Positions 19,716 to 28,717 of a stretch of DNA of 40,625 nt are shown here, piece after piece. Location: positions 1 through 40,625 of the forward strand of contig CANGMH010000003.1 of NCBI GenBank assembly GCA_947454005.1. Direction: 5' to 3'. The notes beneath the pieces are model-generated. The model did not search any database and was not told the origin of the DNA. It saw only the letters and a list, made by a program, of their open reading frames with translations. Every line of letters begins with the position of its first letter. Positions within the stretch are counted from its first letter, which is position 1. Made by a program: the position numbers and the translations under genes. This DNA is from Verrucomicrobiota bacterium (GTDB taxonomy: Bacteria > Verrucomicrobiota > Verrucomicrobiia > Limisphaerales > UBA9464).

Positions 19716-22700
19716 CCGACAGCTTGCTCAGAGCCCGGATCCGACCGGTCGTGCGCCGCCACGCGAGGGTCCGCTTGCTGCTCGCGCTCGCCGCCTGGTG
19801 GCTCGTCGCCGCGCTGGTCGCGGGCGCGGCTCTGTGGCTCCAGAAGGTCGCGGCCATCGGTTCGGCGCGGACGCTCCCGGTCCTGGTCGTGCTCGGAGCC
19901 GTCGGGTCGGTCGTCGTGATCGTCCTCCAGGCCCGGTCCAAGCCCGATGTGCGGGCCGTCGCGCGCGCGATCGAGCGGCGATATCCGGACCTGCGCGGAT
20001 TGTTGCTCACCGTCGTGCAACAGGAGGCCGACGAGGCGGGCCGCTTCAGCTTCCTCCAGCAGCGCGTGCTGCGGGACGCGGTGGAGCACAGCGTCCGCAA
20101 CCGTTGGCGCCGCGCGGTGCCATGGTGGCAGTCGGCCGGATCGCACGTCGTCCATCTCGCTACCTTCGCCGTCTTCGTCGCTTTGCTCGGCCCGTTGCGC
20201 GTGCCGCCCGGCCCCAAGGCCCGTTCGCGGCTCAAGGTCGTCTTCACCGGCATCGAGGTGACGCCGGGCGATGTGAGCATCGAACGGGGTGAAAGCCTCG
20301 TGGTGCTGGTCCGGTTCGGCACGGCGCCGAAGGAGGCGGAGCTCGTGATCGAAGGCATCCCGGGCAAGCCCATGCGGATCCCGTTGACCCGCAGCCTGGC
20401 GGATCCGGTGTTCGGCGGCAGCGTCCCGGACGTCAGCAGCAACTTCACCTACCGCGTCGCGTACGGCACCGCCGAGACGCGGTCCTACAAGGTCGCCGTG
20501 TTCGAGCATCCCAAGCTCGAACGCTCCGACGCCGACCTCGCGTTCCCCGCCTACACCGGGCTCTCGCCGAGGCACATCGACGACACCCGGCGCATCAGCG
20601 CCGTCGAGGGCACCACGGTGGACCTCGCGCTCCAGCTCAACAAACCGGTCGCCTCCGCCACGCTCGTCCCTCGCGGCACCAACGCGCCGTCGTTGGCGCT
20701 CACGGTCGGCACCAACCGGCCGACCGCGTCGCTCGTCGGCCACGTGCCGGTCGGGAGCACCACCTACGACCTTCGCCTCGTCGATGCCGACGGCCGCTCG
20801 AACAAGGTCGCGGCACAGTTCGTGTTCGAGGCGCAACCGAACCGCCCGCCGGACCTCAAGCTCGCCTCGCCCCGCGGCGACCAACGTCCGTCCGCGCTCG
20901 AGGAGATCACCTTCGGCGGAACGGTCTGGGACGACTTCGGCGTGCAGCGGTTCGGGTTGGCCTTCACGCAGGTCGGTCAGGAGACGCAGTTCGTCGAGCT
21001 CGGCCGCGAGGTGCCGGCGAAGGACAAGCGCGAGTTCCGTCACCTGCTCCGGTTGGAGGACCTCGGGGCGAAGCCCGACCATGTCGTCGCGTGGTTCGCC
21101 TGGGCCGACGACATCGGTCCCGACGGCAAGACGCGCCGCACGACCGGCGACCTGTTCTTCGCCGAGGTGAGGCCGTTCGAGGAGATCTTCCGTGAAGGCG
21201 AAGGCCAGGGCGGCGGCGAAGAGGAGCCCGGCGGCGGCGGACAAGGCCAGGGCAACCCGACGACCAAGCTCGCCGATCTCCAGAAGCAGATCATCAACGC
21301 GACTTGGCGCCTCCAACGCGACCAGCGCGCGAAGCCGGCCAAGGACGCCGGATCGTCCGCGCCGACGAAGAAGGGCACGTCGTCCCTCGACGCCCCGGAT
21401 GATCGTCCTGCCGAGCCTGGATCCATCCGGCAACAGATCGCGGAGATGCGCCGCGGCTTCTCCGGCGGTGCGGACGGTCTCATGGCGCAGCGCGCGCGGG
21501 CCGGCTCCGATGCCGAGGCGGCCGACGCGCCCAAGCGTCCCGCCCGTCGGGGCACCGATGCCGTCGCCCGGCCTGCGAAAGCTCCAGCACCCGTCCGCTA
21601 CGAGGACGACCTCGCGGTCGTCCGCGGATCGGCCGTCGATGCCATCGAACAGGCCAAGGCCACGATGGAGCGCCAGCAATCCCCCGGCGCGAAGACCCTG
21701 TGGTCAGCCGCCATCTCGCAGATGGAGCGGTCGCTCGAGGAGCTCGACAAGGCGAAGGGTTCACCGGCCGCGCTCGCCGATGCGCTGGTCGCCGAGCAGG
21801 CCGCTTATCAGGCGTTGCTCAAGCTACAGGCCCGCGAGACCTCCGTGACCCGCTCGCGGAGCCGCGGCCAGGGCCAGCAACAAGGCGATCAACGGAACCA
21901 GCGGCAACTCGACGAGCTGGAGCTCACCCAATCCGAGGACCGCTACGAGACCCAGCGGCAGGCCCGTGCGCCGCAGGACGAGAGCCGCCGCGAGCAGCTC
22001 CAGGTGCAGGACCGCCTCAAGGAGCTCGCGCGCCGCCAGGAAGACGTGAACGAGCGCCTCAAGGAGCTCCAGACCGCGCTCCAGGAGGCTAAGACCGAGA
22101 AAGAACGCGAAGAGGTCCGCCGCCAGCTCAAGCGCCTCCAAGAAGAGCAGAAGAAGCAGGTCGCCGAGATCGACGAACTCCAGCAGCGCATGGACCGCCC
22201 CGAGAACCAGGCGGGGATGGCCGAGCAGCGCAAGCAGCTCGACCAGACCCGGGACGACCTCCAGCGCGCCGCCGAGGCGACCGGCGACGGCAAGGTCCAG
22301 CAGGCCCTCGCCGCCGGCACCCGGGCCCAGCGCCAGCTCCAGGAGATGCGCGACGAGCTCCGCAAGCAGAACTCCAGCGAGTTCGCCGAGGAGATGCGCC
22401 AGATGCGCGAACAGGCCCGCGAGCTCGCGCGCAAGGAAGAGGAGGTCGCCAAGAAGATCGAGGCGTTGGACGCCCCGGACCGCAAGACGCTCGGCGGATC
22501 CGACGAACGCCAGAAGGCCATCGACCTGCTCGACCAGCAGCGGGCCCGCATGACCAACCTCCTCGCCCGCGCCACCCAGGTGTCGCAGCAGGCCGAGTCC
22601 TCCGAACCGCTCGTCTCGCGCCAGCTCTACGACACCCTCCGCAAGGCCAGCCAGGCCGACGCCGAGACCGCGAAGAAGCTGCAGGAGGACCTGATCCGCA

Positions 22701-23743
22701 ACCGCATGATGACGCGCGGCCTCTACGACCGCTTGCAGGACAAGTCCTCGCAGGACGGCTCGAAAGCCATCGAACTCACCGCCGAGATGCTCCGCCAAGG
22801 CCAGGACGTCCCGGCCCGTGCCTCGGAAGCCCGCGCCCGGGCGGCCATCGACGCTCTCCGGCAAGGCGTCGAACACGCGGCCGAAAAGGTCCTCGGCGAC
22901 GACACCGACGCGCTGCGCTTGGCCCAACAGGAACTGGACTCGCTCACCCAGCAACTCGATCGCGAGATGGCCCCGGCCGGCGACGCCGCCCAGCGCTCCG
23001 GCACCAACTCCGTCAGCCAAACCAAAGGTGCCGCACAGGCCAGCTCTTCCGGAAAGGAAGGAACCGGACCACAGCCCGGCCAAGGGTCCGCCCAGGACGG
23101 CGAAGCGAAGGACCCTACGGCAACGGCCCAGACCCAGGGCGCGGCTCCCGGTGAACCAGGGCGTCAACCCGGAACAGGTGACGCCCAAGGACAAGGCCCG
23201 GGCCGGCCGCAGCCATCCGGTGAAGCCGGACAACAGGCGTCGCAACCCGGAGGCAGGCAACCCGGCAACGGACGGCAGCCGGGATCCCCGCAGCAAGGCG
23301 GACGTCCGGATCCCGCCGGCCGCGGCGGGCTCGATCTCAGTCAGCTGCTCGGCGGTCGCCAGGACCGCGGAGGAGGCGGTAGCGGCGGGGGCGCCGATGC
23401 CGCGGGCCCGATCACCGGTGGCGATTTCGCGCCGTGGGCCGACCGCCTGCGCGACGTCGAGGACATGGTGGACCAACCGGATCTCCGCAGCAGCCTCGCC
23501 ACGGCGCGCGAGCAGGCGCGCCTGATGCGCCTCGAATACCGCCGGGACCTCAAGAAGCCCGACTGGGCGGACGTCCGGCTCAAGGTCGTGAAGCCGCTCG
23601 TCGAGGTCCGGGAACGCATCCGCGAAGAGCTCGCCCGCCGCACCACGGAGGAGACCTTGGTGCCCATCGACCGCGACCCGGTGCCGACGCGCTATTCCGA
23701 GCTCGTGCGCCGCTACTACGAGGATCTGGGGAAGGACAAGTGA
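19712..23743 (+). CDS. Large membrane-anchored coiled-coil protein (DUF4175-like) with P/G/Q-rich linker
   Basis: ATG 19712 (ATGA overlap); 1343 aa: N-terminal TM segments, long Q/E/R/K-rich coiled coil, low-complexity PGQ/GGG segment, charged C-terminus. Confidence 0.75.
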   Translation: MTDSLLRARIRPVVRRHARVRLLLALAAWWLVAALVAGAALWLQKVAAIGSARTLPVLVVLGAVGSVVVIVLQARSKPDVRAVARAIERRYPDLRGLLLTVVQQEADEAGRFSFLQQRVLRDAVEHSVRNRWRRAVPWWQSAGSHVVHLATFAVFVALLGPLRVPPGPKARSRLKVVFTGIEVTPGDVSIERGESLVVLVRFGTAPKEAELVIEGIPGKPMRIPLTRSLADPVFGGSVPDVSSNFTYRVAYGTAETRSYKVAVFEHPKLERSDADLAFPAYTGLSPRHIDDTRRISAVEGTTVDLALQLNKPVASATLVPRGTNAPSLALTVGTNRPTASLVGHVPVGSTTYDLRLVDADGRSNKVAAQFVFEAQPNRPPDLKLASPRGDQRPSALEEITFGGTVWDDFGVQRFGLAFTQVGQETQFVELGREVPAKDKREFRHLLRLEDLGAKPDHVVAWFAWADDIGPDGKTRRTTGDLFFAEVRPFEEIFREGEGQGGGEEEPGGGGQGQGNPTTKLADLQKQIINATWRLQRDQRAKPAKDAGSSAPTKKGTSSLDAPDDRPAEPGSIRQQIAEMRRGFSGGADGLMAQRARAGSDAEAADAPKRPARRGTDAVARPAKAPAPVRYEDDLAVVRGSAVDAIEQAKATMERQQSPGAKTLWSAAISQMERSLEELDKAKGSPAALADALVAEQAAYQALLKLQARETSVTRSRSRGQGQQQGDQRNQRQLDELELTQSEDRYETQRQARAPQDESRREQLQVQDRLKELARRQEDVNERLKELQTALQEAKTEKEREEVRRQLKRLQEEQKKQVAEIDELQQRMDRPENQAGMAEQRKQLDQTRDDLQRAAEATGDGKVQQALAAGTRAQRQLQEMRDELRKQNSSEFAEEMRQMREQARELARKEEEVAKKIEALDAPDRKTLGGSDERQKAIDLLDQQRARMTNLLARATQVSQQAESSEPLVSRQLYDTLRKASQADAETAKKLQEDLIRNRMMTRGLYDRLQDKSSQDGSKAIELTAEMLRQGQDVPARASEARARAAIDALRQGVEHAAEKVLGDDTDALRLAQQELDSLTQQLDREMAPAGDAAQRSGTNSVSQTKGAAQASSSGKEGTGPQPGQGSAQDGEAKDPTATAQTQGAAPGEPGRQPGTGDAQGQGPGRPQPSGEAGQQASQPGGRQPGNGRQPGSPQQGGRPDPAGRGGLDLSQLLGGRQDRGGGGSGGGADAAGPITGGDFAPWADRLRDVEDMVDQPDLRSSLATAREQARLMRLEYRRDLKKPDWADVRLKVVKPLVEVRERIREELARRTTEETLVPIDRDPVPTRYSELVRRYYEDLGKDK

Positions 23744-23781
23744 TGCGCGCCGCAGCCATGTTCCCGAGGCCGAACGGATGA
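23743..23781 (+). CDS. 12-codon bridging mini-ORF (MRAAAMFPRPNG)
   Basis: ATG overlaps the stop of the upstream gene (TGATG at 23741-23745) and its stop overlaps the start of the downstream gene (ATGA at 23778-23781). Confidence 0.35.
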   Translation: MRAAAMFPRPNG

Positions 23782-26156
23782 CCTTCGCCTCCCTCACCTT
23801 CTCGCGGCCCGACGGGTTGCTGCCGCTCTCGGTCGCGCTGGCGGCCGTGGCCGTGCTGCTCGCATGGAGCTATCGGTCGATGCCCGGCGGTCGCCTGCGC
23901 TGGGCCTGCCTCGGGCTCAAGCTCGTCGGCCTCGCGGCGCTCGCGGCGTGCCTGCTGGAGCCGCTCTGGACCGGCCGGCGCGCGCGGCCGGGCGCGAACC
24001 TCTTCGCGGTGGTGGCCGACAATTCCCGGAGCCTGCAGGTCCGCGACGCCGGCGACGCCCGGACGCGCGGCGAAGAACTCCGCGAGCTGCTCGATCCGGG
24101 CCGTTCCGCCTGGCCCGGGAAACTGGCGGAAGGATTCGACGTCCGGCGCTACGCCTTCGACGCGCGGATCCAGAACGTGCGCGATTTCGCGGAGCTCGAT
24201 TTCACCGGCCGCTCGTCCGCGATCGGCGCGGCCCTGCGCGGCCTCGCGGAGCGCTCCAAGGGACGTCCCCTCGCCGGCATCCTCTTGTTCACGGACGGCA
24301 ACGCCACCGACATCCTTGGCGCGTTGCCCGACCTCGCGGGCGTGCCGCCGGTCTATCCCGTCGTCCTCGGCCGGCGCGACGCCGTGAAGGACATCTCGCT
24401 GCGCCAGGTCACGGTGAGCCAGACGGTCTTCGAGGACGCGCCGGTCACGGTCCAGGCCGACGTCACGTCCGCAGGTTTCGGCGGCGAGAAGGTGCTGGCC
24501 CGGCTCCGCGACCGGACGGGCAAGGTGATGGCCGAGCAGACCGTCCGCGGGCGGGCCGACGGAGAAGGCGCCGCGCTGCGCTTCAACGTGAAACCCGAGA
24601 AGCCCGGCGTGTCGTTCTACCAGCTGCGCGTCGGCACCGCGTCGGAGATCGACCGGGGCGGTGCGGCGACGAACTCCGCCGAGGCCACCTTGGCCAACAA
24701 CGCGCGCGTGGTCGTCGCCGACCGCGGGCAGGGCCCGTTCCGCGTGCTGTACGTCGCCGGCCGGCCCAACTGGGAGTTCAAGTTCCTCAACCGCGCCGTC
24801 GCCGAGGACGACCAGGTGCAGATGGTCGGGCTCATCCGCATCGCCAAACGAGAGCCGAAGTTCGAGTTCCGCGGTCGCGCGGGCGAGACGAGCAACCCGC
24901 TTTTCCGCGGCTTCGGCGACCAGACGCGCGAAGCGACCGAGCGCTACGACCAACCCGTGCTCACGCGGCTCAACACGCGCGACGAGGTCGAGCTGCGGAG
25001 CGGGTTCCCGCGCACCGCGGAGGAGCTGTACGGCTACCAGGCGGTGATCGTCGACGACCTCGAGGCGGAGTTCTTCACGCCCGAGCAGGCGCTGCTGCTG
25101 CAGAAGTTCGTGTCCGAGCGCGGCGGCGGATTCCTGATGCTCGGCGGCATGGAATCGTTCCAAGAGGGCCACTACCAGCGCACGCCCATCGGCGACATGC
25201 TGCCGGTCTATCTCGACCGCGCGGCATCGGTGCATCCGGCCGGTCCGCTGAAGTTCGGGCTCGCCCGAGAAGGCTGGCTGCAACCGTGGGCCCGCGTGCG
25301 CGACAACGAATCCGACGAACGGACGCGCATCGACGGCATGCCCGGCTTCGAGGTCTTCAACCCCGTCCACGGCATCAAACCCGGGGCGAGCGTGGTCGCC
25401 ACCGTCGCGGACGCCGCCGGCAAGGAGCATCCCGCCCTCGTCATCCAGCGGTTCGGCCGCGGCCGCACCGCCGCGCTCCCCGTCGGCGACGTCTGGCGCT
25501 GGGGAATGAAGGATGCCGCCGCCCACGCCGACATGGACAAATCATGGCGCCAGCTCGTGCGCTGGCTCATCTCGGATGTGCCGGAACGCGTCGAGCTCTC
25601 GGTCGAGCCGGTCCCCGACGACGCGGACGGCGCGGTCCGCCTCCAGGTGCGCGTCCGCGACCCGAGGTACCAGCCGGTCGACGACGCGTCGGTCGGCATC
25701 ACAGTCGAGCCGGTCGTCTTCGACGCGGACCCGGCGAGCGGCGCCGCCGGCCCGATGCGGCTCCAGGCCGAGGCCTCCTCGACCGAGCCCGGATTGTACG
25801 AGGCGACCTACGTGCCGAGGCTCAGCGGCGGGTTCAAGGCGACCGCCGGCGCGACCAATTCGATGGGCGGCACGATCGGCCGCGACGAGGCGGGCTGGAG
25901 CTCGGACCCCGCCGCCGAGGAGTTCCGCTCCTTGGTGCCCGACCTCGCGCGGATGGAGGAGATCGCCAAGCGCACCGGCGGCGAGGTGGTCCCGGCCGCC
26001 AAGCTCGATACCTTCGTCGCCGGCCTGCCGATGCGCCGCGCGCCGGTGATGGAGGCCTGGTCGCAGCCGCTCTGGAACACGCCGTTGGTCTTCGCCCTCG
26101 CCTTGGTCTGCTTGGTCGCGGAATGGGGCCTGCGCCGATGGAAAGGCATGCCATGA
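23778..26156 (+). CDS. Membrane protein with VWA-like and glutamine amidotransferase-like (class I fold) domains
   Basis: 792 aa; N-terminal TMs, FAVVADNSRSLQVRD (DxSxS), RVLYVAGRPNWEFKFLNRAV, YQAVIVDDLEAEFFTPEQALLLQKFVSERGGGFLMLGGMESFQEGHYQRTPIGDMLPV, C-terminal TM. Confidence 0.87.
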   Translation: MTFASLTFSRPDGLLPLSVALAAVAVLLAWSYRSMPGGRLRWACLGLKLVGLAALAACLLEPLWTGRRARPGANLFAVVADNSRSLQVRDAGDARTRGEELRELLDPGRSAWPGKLAEGFDVRRYAFDARIQNVRDFAELDFTGRSSAIGAALRGLAERSKGRPLAGILLFTDGNATDILGALPDLAGVPPVYPVVLGRRDAVKDISLRQVTVSQTVFEDAPVTVQADVTSAGFGGEKVLARLRDRTGKVMAEQTVRGRADGEGAALRFNVKPEKPGVSFYQLRVGTASEIDRGGAATNSAEATLANNARVVVADRGQGPFRVLYVAGRPNWEFKFLNRAVAEDDQVQMVGLIRIAKREPKFEFRGRAGETSNPLFRGFGDQTREATERYDQPVLTRLNTRDEVELRSGFPRTAEELYGYQAVIVDDLEAEFFTPEQALLLQKFVSERGGGFLMLGGMESFQEGHYQRTPIGDMLPVYLDRAASVHPAGPLKFGLAREGWLQPWARVRDNESDERTRIDGMPGFEVFNPVHGIKPGASVVATVADAAGKEHPALVIQRFGRGRTAALPVGDVWRWGMKDAAAHADMDKSWRQLVRWLISDVPERVELSVEPVPDDADGAVRLQVRVRDPRYQPVDDASVGITVEPVVFDADPASGAAGPMRLQAEASSTEPGLYEATYVPRLSGGFKATAGATNSMGGTIGRDEAGWSSDPAAEEFRSLVPDLARMEEIAKRTGGEVVPAAKLDTFVAGLPMRRAPVMEAWSQPLWNTPLVFALALVCLVAEWGLRRWKGMP

Positions 26157-27187
26157 CCGGACCACTCGACATCGTCCCGGCCGCGCGCCAAAGCCTCGCC
26201 GGTTGGATCCGGCTGCTCGGTGCGCTCGTCGTGCTCGCCTCTTCCCTGCCCGCGCGATCGGCCACGACCTCCACCAACGACACGCCGACGCTCCTCATCG
26301 TCGTCGGCGCGCCGGGCGAGGCCGATTACGCGACGAACTTCGTCCGGCAGGCCGCCCAGTGGGAGAAGCTGGGCGAGCAGGCCGGAGCGAAGCGGACGAC
26401 CTTGGGCATCGGCGACGCCGGGACGACCGACGACTTCGCGCTGCTCCGCTCCGCGATCGAGGCCGAACCGACGGAAGGCGCGGCGGCGCTCTGGATCGTG
26501 CTGATCGGGCACGGCACGTACGACGGCCGCGACGCGAAGTTCAACCTGCGCGGCCCGGACCTCGCGGCGGCCGACCTCGCGCTCTGGCTGAAGCCCTTCC
26601 ACCGGCCCGTCGCGGTGATCGACACCTCGTCCGCGAGCGGGCCTTTCCTCAAGCCGTTGTCGGCCCCGGGCCGCGTGGTGGTGACGGCGACGCGGAGCGG
26701 CAACGAGCAGAGCTTCGCGCGGTTCGGCGGGTCCTTGGCCGACGCCATCGCCGATCCGGCGTCGGACCTGGACCAGGACGGACAGACATCGCTGCTCGAA
26801 GCGTTCCTGAGCGCGTCGGCGAAGGTCGCGGAGTTCTACAAGACCGCCGACCGTCTCGCGACGGAGCACGCGCTCGTCGACGACAACGGCGACGGCCTGG
26901 GGACGCCGGCCGATTGGTTCCGCGGCACGCGCGCCATCAAGAAGGCCAAGGACGACAAAGCGCTCGACGGCCTCCGGGCACGTCAGATGCATCTCGTCCG
27001 GAGCCCCGACGAACGCTCGATGGATCCCGCCGTCCGCGCCCGTTGCGACGAGCTGGAGCTGGCCATCGAGAAACATCGCGAGGCGCGTCCGACGATGTCC
27101 GACGACGAATATTTCCGCGGCCTGGAGACGCTGCTGCGGGAGATCGCGCGGCTCCGGATCGAGCCGACCTCGGATCCGGCGCGGTGA
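26153..27187 (+). CDS. Exported caspase/C13-like fold protein lacking the catalytic cysteine
   Basis: ATG 26153 (ATGA overlap); 344 aa; signal peptide WIRLLGALVVLASSLPARSA; LWIVLIGHGTYDG ... VAVIDTSSASGPFLKPLSAPGRVVVTATRSGNEQSFARFGGSLADAI. Confidence 0.75.
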   Translation: MTGPLDIVPAARQSLAGWIRLLGALVVLASSLPARSATTSTNDTPTLLIVVGAPGEADYATNFVRQAAQWEKLGEQAGAKRTTLGIGDAGTTDDFALLRSAIEAEPTEGAAALWIVLIGHGTYDGRDAKFNLRGPDLAAADLALWLKPFHRPVAVIDTSSASGPFLKPLSAPGRVVVTATRSGNEQSFARFGGSLADAIADPASDLDQDGQTSLLEAFLSASAKVAEFYKTADRLATEHALVDDNGDGLGTPADWFRGTRAIKKAKDDKALDGLRARQMHLVRSPDERSMDPAVRARCDELELAIEKHREARPTMSDDEYFRGLETLLREIARLRIEPTSDPAR

Positions 27188-27196
27188 GCGGCGGAT

Positions 27197-27230
27197 CGGG
27201 TCTCGGGTCTCGGGTCTCGGGTCTCGGGTC
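27197..27230. repeat. Heptanucleotide tandem repeat (CGGGTCT)n
   Basis: Four perfect CGGGTCT copies (27197-27224) plus partial CGGGTC, followed by degenerate GAAGGTCT. Confidence 0.9.
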
Positions 27231-27302
27231 GAAGGTCTCACGCGCGCCATGGCTTCTCCGCGCTTGAATCTCCGCGGCGATAGAGGCCCCTTTCCCGGGA
27301 CC

Positions 27303-28622
27303 ATGAGAACTTCCATCGCCTCCTTGTCGCCGGCCTTGGCCGCCGGTTGCGCCGCGTTCGCGATCCAGGCAGCCGACCCGGTGCTGCACACCTTCAAGCG
27401 CTTCCAGTTGAGCGACCAGTTCTGGTGCGAGGGCGCGAGCTTCGCCGACTTCAACCGCGACGGCGTGAACGACATCGTCTCCGGTCCGTGGTGGTACGAG
27501 GGACCCGGCTTCACCAAACGCCACGAGATCTACGCGCCGAAGGCGACCTTCCAGCTCCAGCTCGGGCCGATGACCTCCGTGGCCGTGCCGGGCTACGACG
27601 GCGCGCTCGGCAGCAAGAACACCTACTCGGACAACTTCTTCGCCTTCCCGCGCGACTTCAACGACGACGGCTGGATGGACGTGCTCATCATCGGGTTCCC
27701 CGGCCAGGAGACCGTCTGGTTCGAGAACCCGAGGTCGCCCGACAAACACTGGACGCGCCACGTCGTCTTCACCCAGACCGACAACGAATCACCGACCTTC
27801 GCCGACATCACCGGCGACGGCAGGCCCGAGCTCGTCTGCATCACCAAGGGCGCCTACGGCTATGCTTCGCCCGACGCCTCGGACCCCGCGAAGCCGTGGA
27901 CCTGGCACCGCATCTCGCCGGACAAGGGCTACGGCAACTTCACCCACGGCATGGGCATCGGGGACATCAACGGCGACGGCCGTGCCGACCTGGTCGAGAA
28001 GGACGGCTGGTGGGAACAACCCGCCTCGCTCGCGGGCGACCCGGAGTGGAGGTTCCATCCGGGCCCGTTCGGTCTCGGCGGTTCGCAGATGCACGTGTAC
28101 GACGTCGACGGCGACGGGCTGCCCGATGTCGTGAGCGCGCTGACGGCGCATGCGTTCGGCCTCGCGTGGTTCCAGCAGGTCCGGACCGGCGGAGAGATCT
28201 CGTTCCGCGAGCACGTGATCATGAACAAGGAGCCGCGCGAGAACCGCTACGGCGTGAAGTTCACCGAGCTGCACGCGCTGGAGCTGGTGGACATGGACGG
28301 CGACGGCGTGAAGGACATCGTGACCGGCAAGCGCTTCTGGTCGCACGGCCGCACCGGCGATCCCGACCGCAACCAGGCCGCCGTGGCGTACTGGTTCCGC
28401 ACCGTGCGCGGCGCGGACAAGTCGGTCGATTTCGTGCCGCACCTGATCGACGACAACTCCGGCGTGGGCACCCAGCTCGTCGTCGGGGACATCGACAAGG
28501 ACGGCCTGCCCGACCTCGTCGTCGGCAACAAGAAGGGCACCTTCGTCCATCTCCACGAGAAGAAGACCGTGACGCAGGCCGAGTGGGACAAGGCCCAACC
28601 GAAGCCGTTCGCGGCGCCTTGA
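27303..28622 (+). CDS. FG-GAP/VCBS-repeat secreted protein
   Basis: 439 aa from ATG 27303 (MRTSIASLSPALAAGCAAFAIQAADP signal); repeated calcium-loop-like FADFNRDGVNDIV, RDFNDDGWMDVLI, ADITGDGRPELV, GDINGDGRADLV, YDVDGDGLPDVV, GDIDKDGLPDLVVGN. Confidence 0.9.
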   Translation: MRTSIASLSPALAAGCAAFAIQAADPVLHTFKRFQLSDQFWCEGASFADFNRDGVNDIVSGPWWYEGPGFTKRHEIYAPKATFQLQLGPMTSVAVPGYDGALGSKNTYSDNFFAFPRDFNDDGWMDVLIIGFPGQETVWFENPRSPDKHWTRHVVFTQTDNESPTFADITGDGRPELVCITKGAYGYASPDASDPAKPWTWHRISPDKGYGNFTHGMGIGDINGDGRADLVEKDGWWEQPASLAGDPEWRFHPGPFGLGGSQMHVYDVDGDGLPDVVSALTAHAFGLAWFQQVRTGGEISFREHVIMNKEPRENRYGVKFTELHALELVDMDGDGVKDIVTGKRFWSHGRTGDPDRNQAAVAYWFRTVRGADKSVDFVPHLIDDNSGVGTQLVVGDIDKDGLPDLVVGNKKGTFVHLHEKKTVTQAEWDKAQPKPFAAP

Positions 28623-28717
28623 GCGTCCCGGCGGCGCGATGTGCCGCCTTTGCCATCGACCCGATGCATCGGGGACAAGACCGGCGACCGGAGCGGCGCC
28701 ATCTTCCTCTCACGAAC

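Noticed and set aside
21824-23797. 657-aa Leu/Ala-rich minus ORF opposite the coiled-coil gene
   Set aside because: Leu-rich reading is the antisense of Q/E/K codons (CAG/GAG/AAG); plus strand is supported by the coupled operon.
23864-27187. Single 1107-aa fusion ORF
   Set aside because: 5' part is an alternate frame inside the VWA/amidotransferase gene; the real CDS begins at ATG 26153.
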